Part shown: piece after piece, positions 21,363-33,721 of the stretch | Position numbering within the stretch: the stretch's first letter is position 1 | How the letters are laid out: the number at the start of each line of letters is the position of its first letter | Assembly (NCBI GenBank): GCA_003049465.1 | Contig: PYSS01000019.1 | Location: forward strand, 124,001-188,000 | Source of the DNA: Magnaporthiopsis rhizophila | Taxonomy: Eukaryota > Ascomycota > Sordariomycetes > Magnaporthales > Magnaporthaceae | DNA: 64,000 nt | Reading direction: 5' to 3' | Notes under the pieces: generated by a model | The model's input: the letters and a program-made list of their open reading frames with translations, nothing else | Databases searched by the model: none | What the model was told of the DNA's origin: nothing | Made by a program: the position numbers and the translations under genes

Positions 21363-22835
21363 ATGGCGTTCCTTGAGGGTTTGAATAGGGAGGTCATCCT
21401 CGGCATCCTTGAAGCTATAGATTCCCCAATCGATCTCAAATCGTTCGTTTTGTCATCCAAGGTCGTCCACAATGCCTTCAAACGGCGCTCAGATGCATTC
21501 TACTACGGCTTCGCCATCCGCATGGATACATCACCCTTGTTCCTCGAGCTCAGAGATACCCTGGACTTCTGCGACAGGCCCGGACTCGAGCAGGTCCCCA
21601 GCCACCTCTTCTGGTGTCTCTCCAAGTCCCGGAGTGGGCTATCCTCGCCATATCAAAACAAGATATTCGCCCGCAGCGCCTTCGATCTTGTCGACAAAGT
21701 GGACCGGCTTGGCTACGAATTCTTCCGCCGGTCGGCACCCCTGTTTTTCGACATTCATGATGCCAGCATCTCTCCCTTCGGCATTCTCGGATCCTGCCGT
21801 AACACGCCCAGTTTCACCGAGCTATATCGGCTTCGCAGGGCCTTCTTCCGCTACCAACTATACTGCGAGACCATCCAGGTTCGCAACGCCCCATTCAAGC
21901 TTTCGGACCTGTTCGATCACCTGCGCCCCTAGGAGGTGGCTGAGGTAGACTGCGTCCAACGCTTTGTCCAGACGCTATACGAAGGGATGCTCGGAGAGAT
22001 GGAGAGGCACTTCTACGCCTACCTCAAGGCTTGCGCCGAGCTCATGCCCCGGCAACGGCCAGAGGACTTTGTCTGCCTCTCGCCAAATGGCAAGCTTCAG
22101 GACGAGATAATCCCCCTGCTCTCGGACAACCAGTGGGTGCACTACTCGACCACCCTCGGCACGCTCGGCCTTGACTTCCTGAACGCATTCAAGCAACAGT
22201 CCCGAGAGCGCCGAAACCGGTTCGTCTTCGACACCTTCAGGCGGACGTGCAAGGACGTCGAACCAGTTGGCATCGGGGAGCCCCCCTTTGCCCTCGGCAT
22301 GCGCGCCTCTCTGTACAACGATACCGGAGGTGATTGCATTCCCGTCTCGGCAGTTTCGGCAGCAGCTTTCGTGGACGCGGCAGACCGCCCCAACTTCGCA
22401 TGGGACGGCCTGCGAGGCATGGTCGGAGGAACCCTTCCCGCCAACCGCCATTTCGCCACCCGAGACCACGGATGGGCGCTCTGGGACGCGGACGTCCTCC
22501 AGAGCTCGGGCGCCATCTGGCGGCGCGTATTCATTCCCCCGAACATGGCGGAGGTGTGCAGCATGGGGGCCTCCATCGACCCCAGGAAGATCAGCATCGG
22601 CATCCTTTCTGCCCACGACTTCGAGTACCGCAAGAACGAGTTCGTGGTCAAGCAGGGCGAGCTCCTCAGTCGTGAGCGTGAGAGAGGGATCAAGCTCCAT
22701 CTAGACACCTGGGGCATGCTGACCCCCACGTTCCCTTTCGCGGCTTCCACGATCGGAGACGCGGAGATAGAGGCTCGCCACGGCGACTATTGGCGCTCGT
22801 ACGGTCTGGCTCATTTGCTTGCAAGAATTTTGTAA
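21363..22835 (+). pseudogene. F-box-like protein gene interrupted by one in-frame TAG
   Basis: The frame beginning MAFLEGLNREVILGILEAID runs 189 codons, stops at TAG (21930-21932), and continues open in the same frame for 301 more codons to 22835. The start fits the large Sordariomycete family of F-box-like proteins (L..L..E.IL.IL..IDSP.DL.SFV), which act as substrate receptors or have unknown roles. The downstream part keeps normal coding composition and ordered helices, so the interruption is recent or tolerated. CAG to TAG is the simplest explanation, a C-to-T change in a CpA context. No GT-AG intron can remove the stop without losing frame nearby. The alternatives are stop readthrough, two separate products, or a sequence error. 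Confidence 0.7.
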
Positions 22836-23332
22836 GGCGTGAAGTCAGGGAAGATTGTGGTTATTGAGGGTATGGGTATCGGTGGAAAGGAATAGGGATT
22901 ATACCTAGGTAATTTGCAAGAAATTCATGACGCATTTGCCTAAATGCTCTCCCGAATTCCAGACATTTTTTTCTTCGCGCTAAGATTGCTTATGCCATCC
23001 AGTTTTGAAAAGCCTTCTGTTGCTTATTCCGCATGTCAGCTGGAGGGATCCATTGTTGCTACCAATCCCCTGGCAGGTGCAGTATTAATATCCCAGCGAT
23101 TAGCGCGCCCTGCAGCCCGGAGCCTCTCAGATGATCAAATTGACCATCAATCTCCACCAGAGAACGAGGATGGCTGGGATACTAAATCCTTTCCCCGCCA
23201 CCCGTCTGGTGGTCAGGCTGTCCCTCGCCGACATGCTATAGGAACGAGCATCGCCCGGGCGACAGCTGTTGGTTGGGCTCTATTCTGGATGTAGATGTGT
23301 TATTTGTTTGAAGCTTTGAATCGTCGGTAGAA
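22836..23332. other. Intergenic
   Basis: These 497 bp are an AT-richer stretch with no supportable gene, and act as promoter of the CorA-like gene. Confidence 0.4.
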
Positions 23333-26300
23333 ATGCAGTATACACCAGACGAAGATCAGCCGCAGCCTGTCAAACGGACGGGGTCGTTTCCTGTTCCCGA
23401 AGGATATCGCCATCTGCGCAATCGGGGACCTCCAACCCTGCAGAGGGAGCAGGAATCCGGGGTTGACGAGCAGTCGGCACCAGCCCATCACCGCTTGGTG
23501 TACAACTACGTCCAGCCTAGCCCGTACTATGGCAGCGTTCCGGGAGGCCGAGAATACGGCACTGCGCCGCAACCGCCGCCACCGCCGCCGGCGTCCGCCC
23601 CCATAGTCTATGGCTACTATCCGGTCATCAACCCCGGCGTGGGCTGGTTGCGTGAGCCGGGCGGGTACTACGGCGCTACCGACACTCGCCCTCCGCCGCC
23701 GCCCCTGAGGCGCACGAGCCAGTACCTGCATGAGACGAGGCGCGAGCAGCGCCCGGCGCAGGACCAGCAACAGCAGCGGCGCTCGGCTGCCGGTGGGCCC
23801 CGGAGCCCGTATGCGGCCGCTCCGCCGGCGCCCGTGGTCCGGGAGCACACCAGAAGCGCGCCGGACGAGGAGGACTTCTATGCAGACTCCATGGCCATCA
23901 GGGACGAGAGGACGGCGCGTGCGCGCAGCGCCAGCCCGCTGAGCGGTGGCGATAGCGACTCGGAAGAGCAGTTCCCCTACCGCCGGCCCAGCCGGCGCTT
24001 CCAGTCGCGCATGTATGACGCCGGACCCAACGTCGAGGACTCGGACAGTGACGTGTTCGACGACTACGAGGGCTTCCTGGGCGCCGCCAAGGCCTTCGAG
24101 TTTACCCCCTCGCGCGAGTCATCCCGCTCCCGGCTCCCGAGCGAAGACAGCGTTGCAGGCTCCGACAGGGAGCAGTCTCCCGCGCGGCCTGTGCCCGGCC
24201 AGATCATCGACGGTGTCATTACTGACCACAAGGCTGATGCTGGAGTCTTGAATGTGTACGAGAGCCGGTACACGGGCGATGCGCTGTCGGATGGCGCCCA
24301 CTCCGTAAAGCTCACGGTTATGCATGACTCCAAGAACACGAGGCATCGGCAGCCTCTTTTCAGATGGCTGTAAGCATTCACCTCCTCTGTCTCTTTTTTC
24401 TTCCTGTGCCAGGGCTTCTCGCTCCGATTATGACATGCTCTAACTCTGAGCAGGCATGTCAGGCAGAATATGATGGACTTTCAAGAACTATCGGTACGAT
24501 GATTCACCTCCTCCTTATCAGGAACCTCCTCACCTTCCCTATGTGTGCCTAATAGCCGCTGGTACAGAACGAGGTCACGGCAATCCCAGATCTGTCCGAT
24601 GGGGATCGAACCGTCCTTGTCAAGCTCCTCACCGAGGTCAAAAGGAACTACATGAAAACGAAACAGACTCAGAAAGGCCCCAACGTTCGGTTCATGGAGC
24701 CCAGGTACTTTCAGCTACCGCTCCCATCCGAAAACAGCGCCAAGGGGCAGAGCTCAAGGCGGCGGGCCATCACGTGGATCTGCATCCCGTACTTCTCCCT
24801 CGAGAAGTACGCCGGCCTTGGGTCCGCGACACTGGCGTCTCAATATCCAAACCAGACCCTCCTACAGGCCCAGTACAGTCGCGTCAACAGAGAACGCGAC
24901 ATGCAGCAGGCTGTCTGCCAGCTCGGGGGCAACCTAGCTCCTGGATCCTGCTTCCACATCAGTCAGCTCTGGTGCATCGTCATTGACAACTCGTTCCTTA
25001 TCACATGCGGCGCGATAAGCGAGACGGCCCTTCGAGGAGAACTGATAACAATAGTCAACGAGCCCGCTAGGAGCGGCGGCGGCCCCAACAACGGCGTGGC
25101 CAGAATCCTCGTGTCGTATGGAGAGGCGGTTCTCTGGGCGATCCCCGTCTCGGAGTGCGAGACTTGGTTTGTATGTGCAGTCGGAACTCGGGCACCGGAA
25201 CGGGAAGACTAGTGGGAAGGAACGTTTCACCTAAAAAATAGATGCTGACAACCAGACGGCTCCACATTTCAAGTCCTTCTTGACATACTTCCACGACTTT
25301 TGGCCGCAGGCCCTCCGCTTCTGTCACCACGACCGCCCAATTTGCGAAGACGACTGGCCGCGTATCATCAATCTCGCCAAAAGATCAACCTCGACCGTCA
25401 CCCTCAGCCTGAAGATAGTAGACCCGCCGCAGCCGCCTGCGCGTGGCGTCCTCGGAGGCAAGGACCCGGCCGCAATGCCGTCGCTCTCAACTGAGAATTC
25501 GGCAGTATCGGCTACCCAAGGCCTCAAGCCACCCACGGGGAAGAATACAGATACGGCCAAGCCAGAGCAAGACAAGGACGACAAGAAAACAGACCCCGAT
25601 TTGCATCAGAGCTTCCACGTCTTTACGTGGCTAGAAACTGTGCTCGTCTGCACGGGAACCGCGACACCCTGGGTTGACAACGAGGCTCTTGACAAACAAC
25701 TGAAAGAGGTTGATGACTATCTCTGCAAAGGTACCAGCTTCACAGACAAGAAAGCTTATCAAGACTGCGAGGAGAGCACCCGATCGTCCCTGCTCAGCTA
25801 CCTCGAGAAGCAAGGGGCCGAGATCGAGAAGATGAAGAATTCGTCTTCAAAAAGATACGGATACGAAGAGCGCATCGATATCTTCAACGCAGCAGACGTG
25901 GTGTTTCGGTTTTTCCTCCCGCCAGATGTCGAGGCGCCAACGGTGAAAAAGTATTGGGGAGCCGTCTCGGCTCTAATCCAGGTAAGTATTACGCAGCGTC
26001 AGTCGTCACAATACACGCCGCTCTCTAACCACCTAGCTATCCTACAGCTGTCTTCCACGGATATGAAGAACACGGCGGGAATCAGAAGAAGGCGACAGTC
26101 GGACGCCGCGCCGCTGAACGCGCCCATGGTGCGCAAGGTTCTCAGACAACTCACGCAGCCCATCCAGTCGTTCAAGGCGGTGCTGGTGCACGCGCACCAT
26201 CAAGACCGGGCCAGAGTCGTCGTTCCGAACCAGTTTGTGCAGGCCTGGCTTCACCTCCTGATGGGGCTCATCCACAGCTCCGCCGACGGCTACGCGTGGC

Positions 26301-27843
26301 GCGACCATTTCGAGTTCGCCGAGGGCCTGATCAGGTCTGCCATGCGGGAGGTTGTCGATGGACTGTCGAGCGTGAACCTGCTCGACAGGGCCGTGATCGG
26401 ACCCATGGAGCTCGTTTCCATGATCGGGCTGTCGCTGTTCCGGGATCTCACAGGAAATCACATAAACATCAGCGAGACGTACTCGGAATATCTCCAGTCA
26501 CTGGTACGAAGCTTTCACTTGAGAAACACCGCAAGGGTCTGTTTCTTAACGGCTCACAATGCTAACACTCTGAACACCCGTAACCACAGGAATCCGACAT
26601 CACGACGAAACCGTCAGATCGCTACACTCAGCACCGCATAAACCTCCTCAACCAGGAGCTCCTCATTATCAAGCGGACCATCGTGACACAGACAGCCATC
26701 TCCGGGATCCTGTTCCCCGGGACCTCTAGATCCGGCGACTCGTGGGAGACGTGGGCGAAAGTGTCGAGGCAACGCGGCTACCACGACGAGACGACCCGTC
26801 GCCTCGCCCACAACCAGCACGCGGTTCGGGGGGCCCGGCATCCGGGACCGGCGCCCGCGTCGCCCGACGGATTCTACGCGACGCGAGGCCACCGCAACTA
26901 CGCCGGCAACAACTACTACCGGTCCGCCACCCCGGCGGTCCGCAACATGTACGCGTATCGCTACCAGGACGACGACGGCGTCTCCGACGGCGAGACCTGG
27001 ACGGGCGACTACGGCGCGGCGGCCGCCGACGTGGCGCAGGGGAACTCCAACGAGTACTGGAGGCTGTCTCCCACGTGGCGGGGTGGCTTCCGCGGCTTGC
27101 TGTCGCTCGACTGCTTCCAGATCCTGCAGCGCAAGTCGCAGGAGGTTGACGAGTTCCAGATCCACGCCGAGTCGCTTGAAGAAGATGTGAGAATCATCTT
27201 CCCCTCCTTTTCTTGCAATGAGAAAAGAAAGACACGGAACCGCTGACGGCTAACGTCTACATCGACACTAGAATATGAACAAAGTGGAGCTTACCAAGGA
27301 CCGTCAAGAGATGGCCATCTACGTCTTCACCCTAGTGACGGTCGTATTCCTGCCACTGTCGGCGGTGGCCTCAATATTCGGCATCAACACGGCGGACATC
27401 AGGGACACGGAGCTAACCCAGGTAAGCCAAGAAAAGACTCTTTAAAGGGGGGAAGAAACGGTGATTGCGGTGCAAAAAAGAAATTAACAAAAATCACAAA
27501 AAAGTGGGCTTATTGGGCCGCCGCCATACCCCTCACGGTCGCCGTCATCGTGCTGGGATTATGGTGGATGGGCGAACTAGGCAACATGTTTAGCTGGCTC
27601 GGCCTCAAGGGCAAAGCGCCAGGAGGGGCGGCGGCGGCGGCGGCGTATTCGTCGTACGTGCCATCGAACCGGGGCGGGTGGTACGAGGGAGCAGCAGCAG
27701 CGGCAGCAGGACCAGGTGGCCAGGACCCGTCGTCGCCGGCGGCGCCCCTCCCCGCGCCAGTCACCTTTCCCAGCCAGCGCCTGCTGAGGATGGCCGGGGT
27801 CGACGGCCTTGGCCGCAGGAGGAGAGCAGCGGACTACCGCTGA
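23333..27843 (+). CDS. Large CorA-like two-helix membrane protein with divergent GIN signature
   Basis: Eight exons (23333-24369, 24454-24493, 24556-25170, 25256-25981, 26048-26503, 26590-27186, 27272-27421, 27505-27843) sum to 3960 nt and 1319 residues. The first ~345 residues are disordered, Pro/Tyr/Arg/Ser-rich. The central ~700 residues are soluble and carry blocks typical of fungal CorA-like proteins (LHVRQNMMDFQELS; ITWICIPYFSLEKY; GSCFHISQLWCIVID). The C-terminus holds two adjacent membrane helices: MAIYVFTLVTVVFLPLSAVA, then after FGIN a second helix WAAAIPLTVAVIVLGLWW. CorA Mg2+ channels carry GMN between these helices; here it is GIN (residues ~1194-1196), as in some fungal paralogues, so ion transport cannot be assumed. 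A Gly/Ala-rich tail follows. The 40-nt second exon and all junctions keep frame. A regulatory or signalling role is possible. Confidence 0.85.
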
Positions 27844-30800
27844 CGATGCGTGATACCGGGGGGGAGCTTCCGGCCGCACACAGACGCGCACACAGACACG
27901 ACCGGAAATGACAAGCCCACCCTCGGTGAACTATTTATGTGCCCGTGTGTGCAGCAACGCGAGGGCCTTCTCTTCCTGCTCTTCCCGCTCTGCCGCCTAA
28001 CCGACGCATGGATGGGCTGGTTCTCGAGCCGTACCATGGCGAGGGCGGGCCCGAAAGCAAGGCCTTATCGTTCGGAAACGGCACTGGATCGTACGGCAAC
28101 GACCCCTGCAGTGCAACCGGAACCAGCCTTAACGGACGATGATCGATCGATACCCTGCCCCTCTTTTTTTGGCGTGTTGTTGCCAATCTAATCCAATCCA
28201 TGCCCCTTGCAATTCGAGATCTCGATTATCCGCTCAATGCTGTCAATAATGCCTTTTTGACTAGGTGCCTTTGTCACTTTACCGCCTGGTTTTATGGGGC
28301 TCTTGGAAGGACTCGAGAAGGACATGAAACTGGCAAGGGGAGGGTATAGTAGGAATCGTCACCGATGGGTGGATGGATGGCTTGATGTACGTGCTCGTTC
28401 GACGCGCACTCTGGATAAGGCCAGGCAACGCAAGAGAAGGGGAAGCGCAAACATGCGATTGGACGGGAACTGATACAAAAAAAAAGGAGACCGAGCTGGT
28501 TATCTAGGTATCCACAAACAAGAAGGGGGAACCAGGCAGTGAGTGAGTGGTACGCATCCAGGCATATACCTTGACAAGGCTTCCGACTCTGCTCAGAAAA
28601 TCGAACGAAAGCCTGGTCTTGGCGCCACCCTCGAACCCGGATTTGACCTGTCAATCTCTGGAGCCATCCATTGCTTTTTTTTTTTTTTTTTTTTTCCTTC
28701 GCGTCTGTTTCCGGTTGCATGGTGTTATCTATGTATATACGTGCAGTCACATAGGGGCCAAGGCGGAGGACTGAGCGACTGCTCCACCCCCGAATTGCGT
28801 CGATATGCCGCCATTCGATCTTCCCCTTCGCCTCAAAATACCCTACCTACCCATCTAGGTACTCCCTTCTACAGTCTGCATTTCCTGCTTTTCACCCGAA
28901 CGCTTCCCATACGGGAATAAGTTTTTTCCCCCTTACACTACCAGATTTTGAGTTTGCCTGGAGCTAACGTTTATGATCCCGGAAGGGTGTACTGTACCGA
29001 GCAAGTCAGGTACATGTACCGTACATACACATGCACATGTATCTACAATACATATGGGACGGACGGTGGTGTGGTGGTGTGGTGGTGGCTTACAGTTGGC
29101 TCGGACCTTCCAAGCCATGTCCCGCCGTCGCCGCCTATCCCCCCTCCCATTTTTTCTCCACCGACCGGCTTATACGAATGTGCTTCCCGGAGGGCACCTA
29201 TATTACCTTGGGGTATCCACAGCCTACAGAGTCCAGTCGACCTCACCCCCTCCTTTCCATGCCCGTCAAGTCGCGAGTCAGGGATCGTGCCGGCCGATCA
29301 ATGGAAGCTTCATCTTTTAATCAGACTTCCGGTCGCCGAACCCTTAAAAAAAGCAAAAATTCGGGCTTACGATAACTCGACTGATGATGGGTTGGTCCTG
29401 GTTGGTTGGATGGGCCGATGGGAAAGAAAGCCCGAGGGGAATCCCCGCCTCTGTGGAACAGAGGGAAAGGAGGGGGTGATGGCATCCATGTTCTCTGTGC
29501 TTCTTTGCTCTCTCACGGGGCTTTGCCACCTGTCATCATCTTTGAGGACCGCGCATGTGTCTGTGTGTGAGTGACCGGTGACGGCTGGGAGGGGCAGAGG
29601 AACATATGAACAGGAAGGACGACGCCGCGCGTGTGCCTCTATTGGCCGCCAAAAAGGTCGTTGTCCGGCCCGGCCGGTAGTGCCACTGCATGCTGCACGA
29701 CAAGACAGGAGTGAGCCCAAAGACCGATGGAGCCTTTTCTCCTCGCCCGGCATGCATGAAAACGGGGTCCTTTCTTTTGACTGGGTCGGCTGGGTTCCAG
29801 ACCAAGAGAACGAAGCCGGACGGCGTTCGCTCGCTTTTGACCTGTCCAGTGTCCGAATCAACCGACCCGGCCACGGCGCGAGGGGAATCGAAAGATGGGC
29901 ATTGTTCTTGACGACGTTGACGGAGAATAAGTTGTTTGGACGTGGGACCATCCATCTGCCGACCTGGCGCTGGCACGGACCACCTCTCTGCGTTTGAAGT
30001 TCCATGCCTCTCCTCCTTGGAAAAAAAAGGCATCTGGCACCATCAGGAATCAAAAAAAAAAAAAAAAAAAAAAAAAGGAGAACCTGGACATCCCGAGCAT
30101 GGAGGAGGAGTGGGGGCTGTTCCGCCCTCGCGCATCGCCTCCGGCTGCGGTGGTGGGGTCTTCCAATAAGGGGGGTTCCATCGACCAGATTTCCATGCTG
30201 GCAATGCAGCGGCCAGCCAGCCAGCCAGCCAGCATATGCGCCCATGCGTAACCCTGAAGCGCTGTTGTTGCCCGGCTCCACTCCCCTCCATCTCCATCTC
30301 CCTTTCGATATCCCGTCGTCACCACCGCCGACTGGTCGGCCGATGGGCGCGTGTTTTTGCCGATGACCGCGCCCTGGACACCATGTATTGGCTCACGCTG
30401 CATCTCCCTGGGTGCACCGAGTGCTACGCTACGCCACGCAAGCGTGCCTGGCTCCACACTTGCAGATATCTGCCTGGTTTTGCCTGCCGCGTGTGTACAA
30501 GTGTTTCCCTGCGCTCTGGACTGAAGTTCAATAGACGAAAAGGAGGGAATTGCAAGGAAACAAGGTCGGCTTCTCCAATTCCCAGACGAGATATCCTCAA
30601 CTTAGCAGGATTTTTCGGCACAGGAACGCGGGGTCGGGAATCAGATAAAGTATGTGATCGGCGGCACATACCGAACTTCATTCCAACCTTTTTTCTCTCT
30701 CTTTTGTTTTTGGCAGCACCTTTCCCAGCACCACCTAGGTAACCACTAGCATTCCAAATTGTCCCAGCTAGCGACGGCGGTGAAAAAAAAAATGGACGTA

Positions 30801-33721
30801 ATGAGGACGTGATGACCTGGTGCTGGCGGCTAGGCCGGGAACAATCTAGTATGCATATTCTCTGCACGGCGTCTCAGACCTATCGATACCTTTGGCTCGG
30901 TCTTTTGGGCTCCCATGCGAGCTAATTACCCCACGTGGTATTTTCGGGCAGCAGTCAACTAAGACAAACCGGTGTGCGGTGCGGTGAGCGCTCCTCCTTC
31001 GGAGCGGATACCAACTCATCTGCAAACATATGAATATGGGCTTGGTTGGCGCGGAGGTTATTTACGGATAGCGCCAATGGGTGGGTGCAGTGGCGCTGCA
31101 CAGTGGCGGACAAGCCAAGGACGGCCATCTGCATACGTCTTGGAGTGCCCGCCAATGGCATGCTGTCCAACCCAATCGCGTGTTGTCCCTGGCTGTCGGT
31201 GGTGAAGATTAGAAATGCCATCCCTAAGTACCCTCTATACTGCCCATGGCATCTCCCCCTATCAGCAAAGTCTGCTGGTCCGGCATCCTGACTTTTGTTA
31301 CCCCCGTCAGGCACAATTCCGCATTCCGCGGATGGGCTTCCAGAGCAGGAATGTGGCCGGGGAAAGTCTAAACGACCCTAGTGACGCGGTGAAGGTTTGC
31401 TTGTTTGCGGGGGAGCCACGTTTCTCGAATCAAGGCCTGCGGGCGGTATCAACCGCATGGCGGCTGGGCTTGGTTAGGAGAAGACAGAAGCTTTTTTTCA
31501 TTGGTACACCCTGAGAACTGTCTCTGGTCTGGCTGCTGTGGTGGGAGCTAAGCAAAACCCTAGGGGAAACATCCGCACCGGCCGGAGGAGGGGCTTTGCA
31601 CACTTAAAGGGTATGATGCTATGTACGGCTTTTACCGCGGGCTGCCCATGGATGGTTACGTTGTCCATTATCCGGAATTGCGAGGGGATGAGAGAGGCAC
31701 TGATGAGGGCCAAGTTCTCGGCTGAATATAAACCGTCTGATCTTAATTTGGTACGTGAGTGAGTGGGCCATGCGGAGCGACCTAGTCATCTTCTTGGCCG
31801 ACGGGAAGCAGCTTTCCCACCTATCTCCCTCACTGTGCCTCCCAGATGGGTGCCGTCTTCGGTCCGTCATGGCAACCAAGCTGCAACGACCCGCCGGACC
31901 TTGGGTGGCAACGAGGTCTGCAGCACTTACACAGTACGGCATATTTCTGCCGGTCCTGCTCCCCACACCTACAAGACAAAATAGCCTACGTGTCATGGTT
32001 CTGTCGCAAGAAAGAGCCCAATGTTTAGCTCCCTATCTACGTAGAGGAGGGTTCCATTCCACAGCTTTTCTTATAGTTCGCGCCCGTTCCTCGCGCTTCT
32101 TACCCCGCAAAAGCATCGCAAGTGGGGCAGCCGCTGGTGACGTCTGGTCTCGGGCCCCGCGAATCAGGAGGCGACCTCGGTCGTGTTAGTGAGAGAGGCG
32201 GCGGTCACAGACCCTTGTTAACGGACCCTGCGTACCTTTTTTACTTTTTTCGGGGCCCTGTAGACCCATTTATTTTCCCCAGACTGCGCAGCCCGGCCCC
32301 TGTTCCCTGCCACGAAGCCGTGCGCTCCACTCCCACCCTCCATCAGCGCGGCGCCTACTGCGCAGTGTGGCAGTACTAATGATGGAGACTGCTTCGTTTG
32401 CTGGTTGCATTCCCCCTTTCTCTTTTCCCTGCCACACCACCAAAGTCGTCACAGAACGTGCAAAGGAGGGGGAGAGACGGAGTCCAGTTAATTGCAAAAT
32501 ACGTAAGAGGTTCGTCTAGCAGAAAGTTCAATAGATGGACCCAGTCAGCTTGGCTGTTGTCGGTGTGTGCCGCAGAGGATGTGCATGTGCCAGTGCAGGA
32601 CAACGAATCCTAACGGTGGCGGGAGTGCTGCAGACAGGGTTCTGCGGGCACCTACCTAACTGAAGGGTGCTGACTGGGCCCCACCGCAACGGTGCTGCTG
32701 TGTACCAGCCAGTATTTGCTCAGTGAGCAAGTACGTGTGCTTCCGTGCGAGCACACTCAGTCTCGGTCTGTTTGTCTGTTTGTCTGTTTGTCCACGCAGG
32801 CGCAAAGTCAAAACCAGCAGCCTCGAGCTCGCCGTCGTCATCTTGGCATCACCGCTCCGCCAATCCACGTCCCAACCTCGATTGCTCGGGACCCTGCACG
32901 CATCGGTGCGCCTCGGGCTGCGTCTCGGGAAAATCGCCACCAGGAAAGCACCCTCCTCTTGTCGTTTTGATTTGAAAAAGATTGCACACCCCGTCCGAGA
33001 TAGCACCACGACGTCACCCATCCATCCCAGCAGCGCAGCCAATTCGCTTAGGTTTGTGGAGGTTAGTCCGCTCTCTGCAGGCCGAGGCGGCCCATGCTCT
33101 GTGATATGTGCAGATCGCTGATAACAGACCCTGTCAGGCTACCTAACGCTGCACGTGAGCCAGTATCCGGTAGTTACGCAGCCGCCAGCTGGACGCCAGT
33201 ATCTGCCAGGCGTCGTCCGGTCGGCACACGAGGGGTGGTGCCTCCTTGTCCATCACACACATACCCTTGCAACTGCAGACAATCACCCAAATCATCCGGC
33301 CCAGGACCAGGGCACCACTAAAGGAGCCAAAGAGCCAAAGAACCCATTGATCGACACCCCTTCCCCAAGCCACAATCGCACAGCGCCGCTGCACAGCACT
33401 GCTCCTCTATAACTCGTCGCCGCCCGCCTGCCAAAAAGGCCAGCCCGCGTTTCTTTGTGTTCTGTCCGACACCCATCATCTGCCCACGTTTCATCCCCAA
33501 GCCATTTTCTCGATCCACCCAGCGCCAGACTCGAACCACCACCGTCCCGCGACTGGCACCACTTTCTGCCATTTGCCGTGCCCACAAGCCCACCAGCGCC
33601 GCTCCCCGTGCCCACCTCCAGGCACATACCACATACAACAGCCAAGCCAACTTCTTGTCCCTGCCTCCATCGACAAATCTCTATAAGACACCGCAGTTCC
33701 GCCTGCCCACATTCGCCCATC
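27844..33721. other. 5.9 kb gap without a supportable gene
   Basis: Open frames are short, overlap on both strands and lack domains. Visible features are a T21 run (28675-28695), an A25 run (30052-30076), a CCAG repeat around 30211-30233, a TTTGTCTG-type repeat around 32766-32790 and a GTGGTG-rich stretch near 29066-29090. The last ~270 bp (33455-33721) are a C/A-rich leader for the next gene. Non-coding transcripts cannot be judged from sequence alone. Confidence 0.45.

Noticed and set aside
29367..30281. 304-codon minus-strand frame in the first gene desert
   Set aside because: Contains a poly-Phe run from a homopolymer, no domain, and competing frames on both strands.
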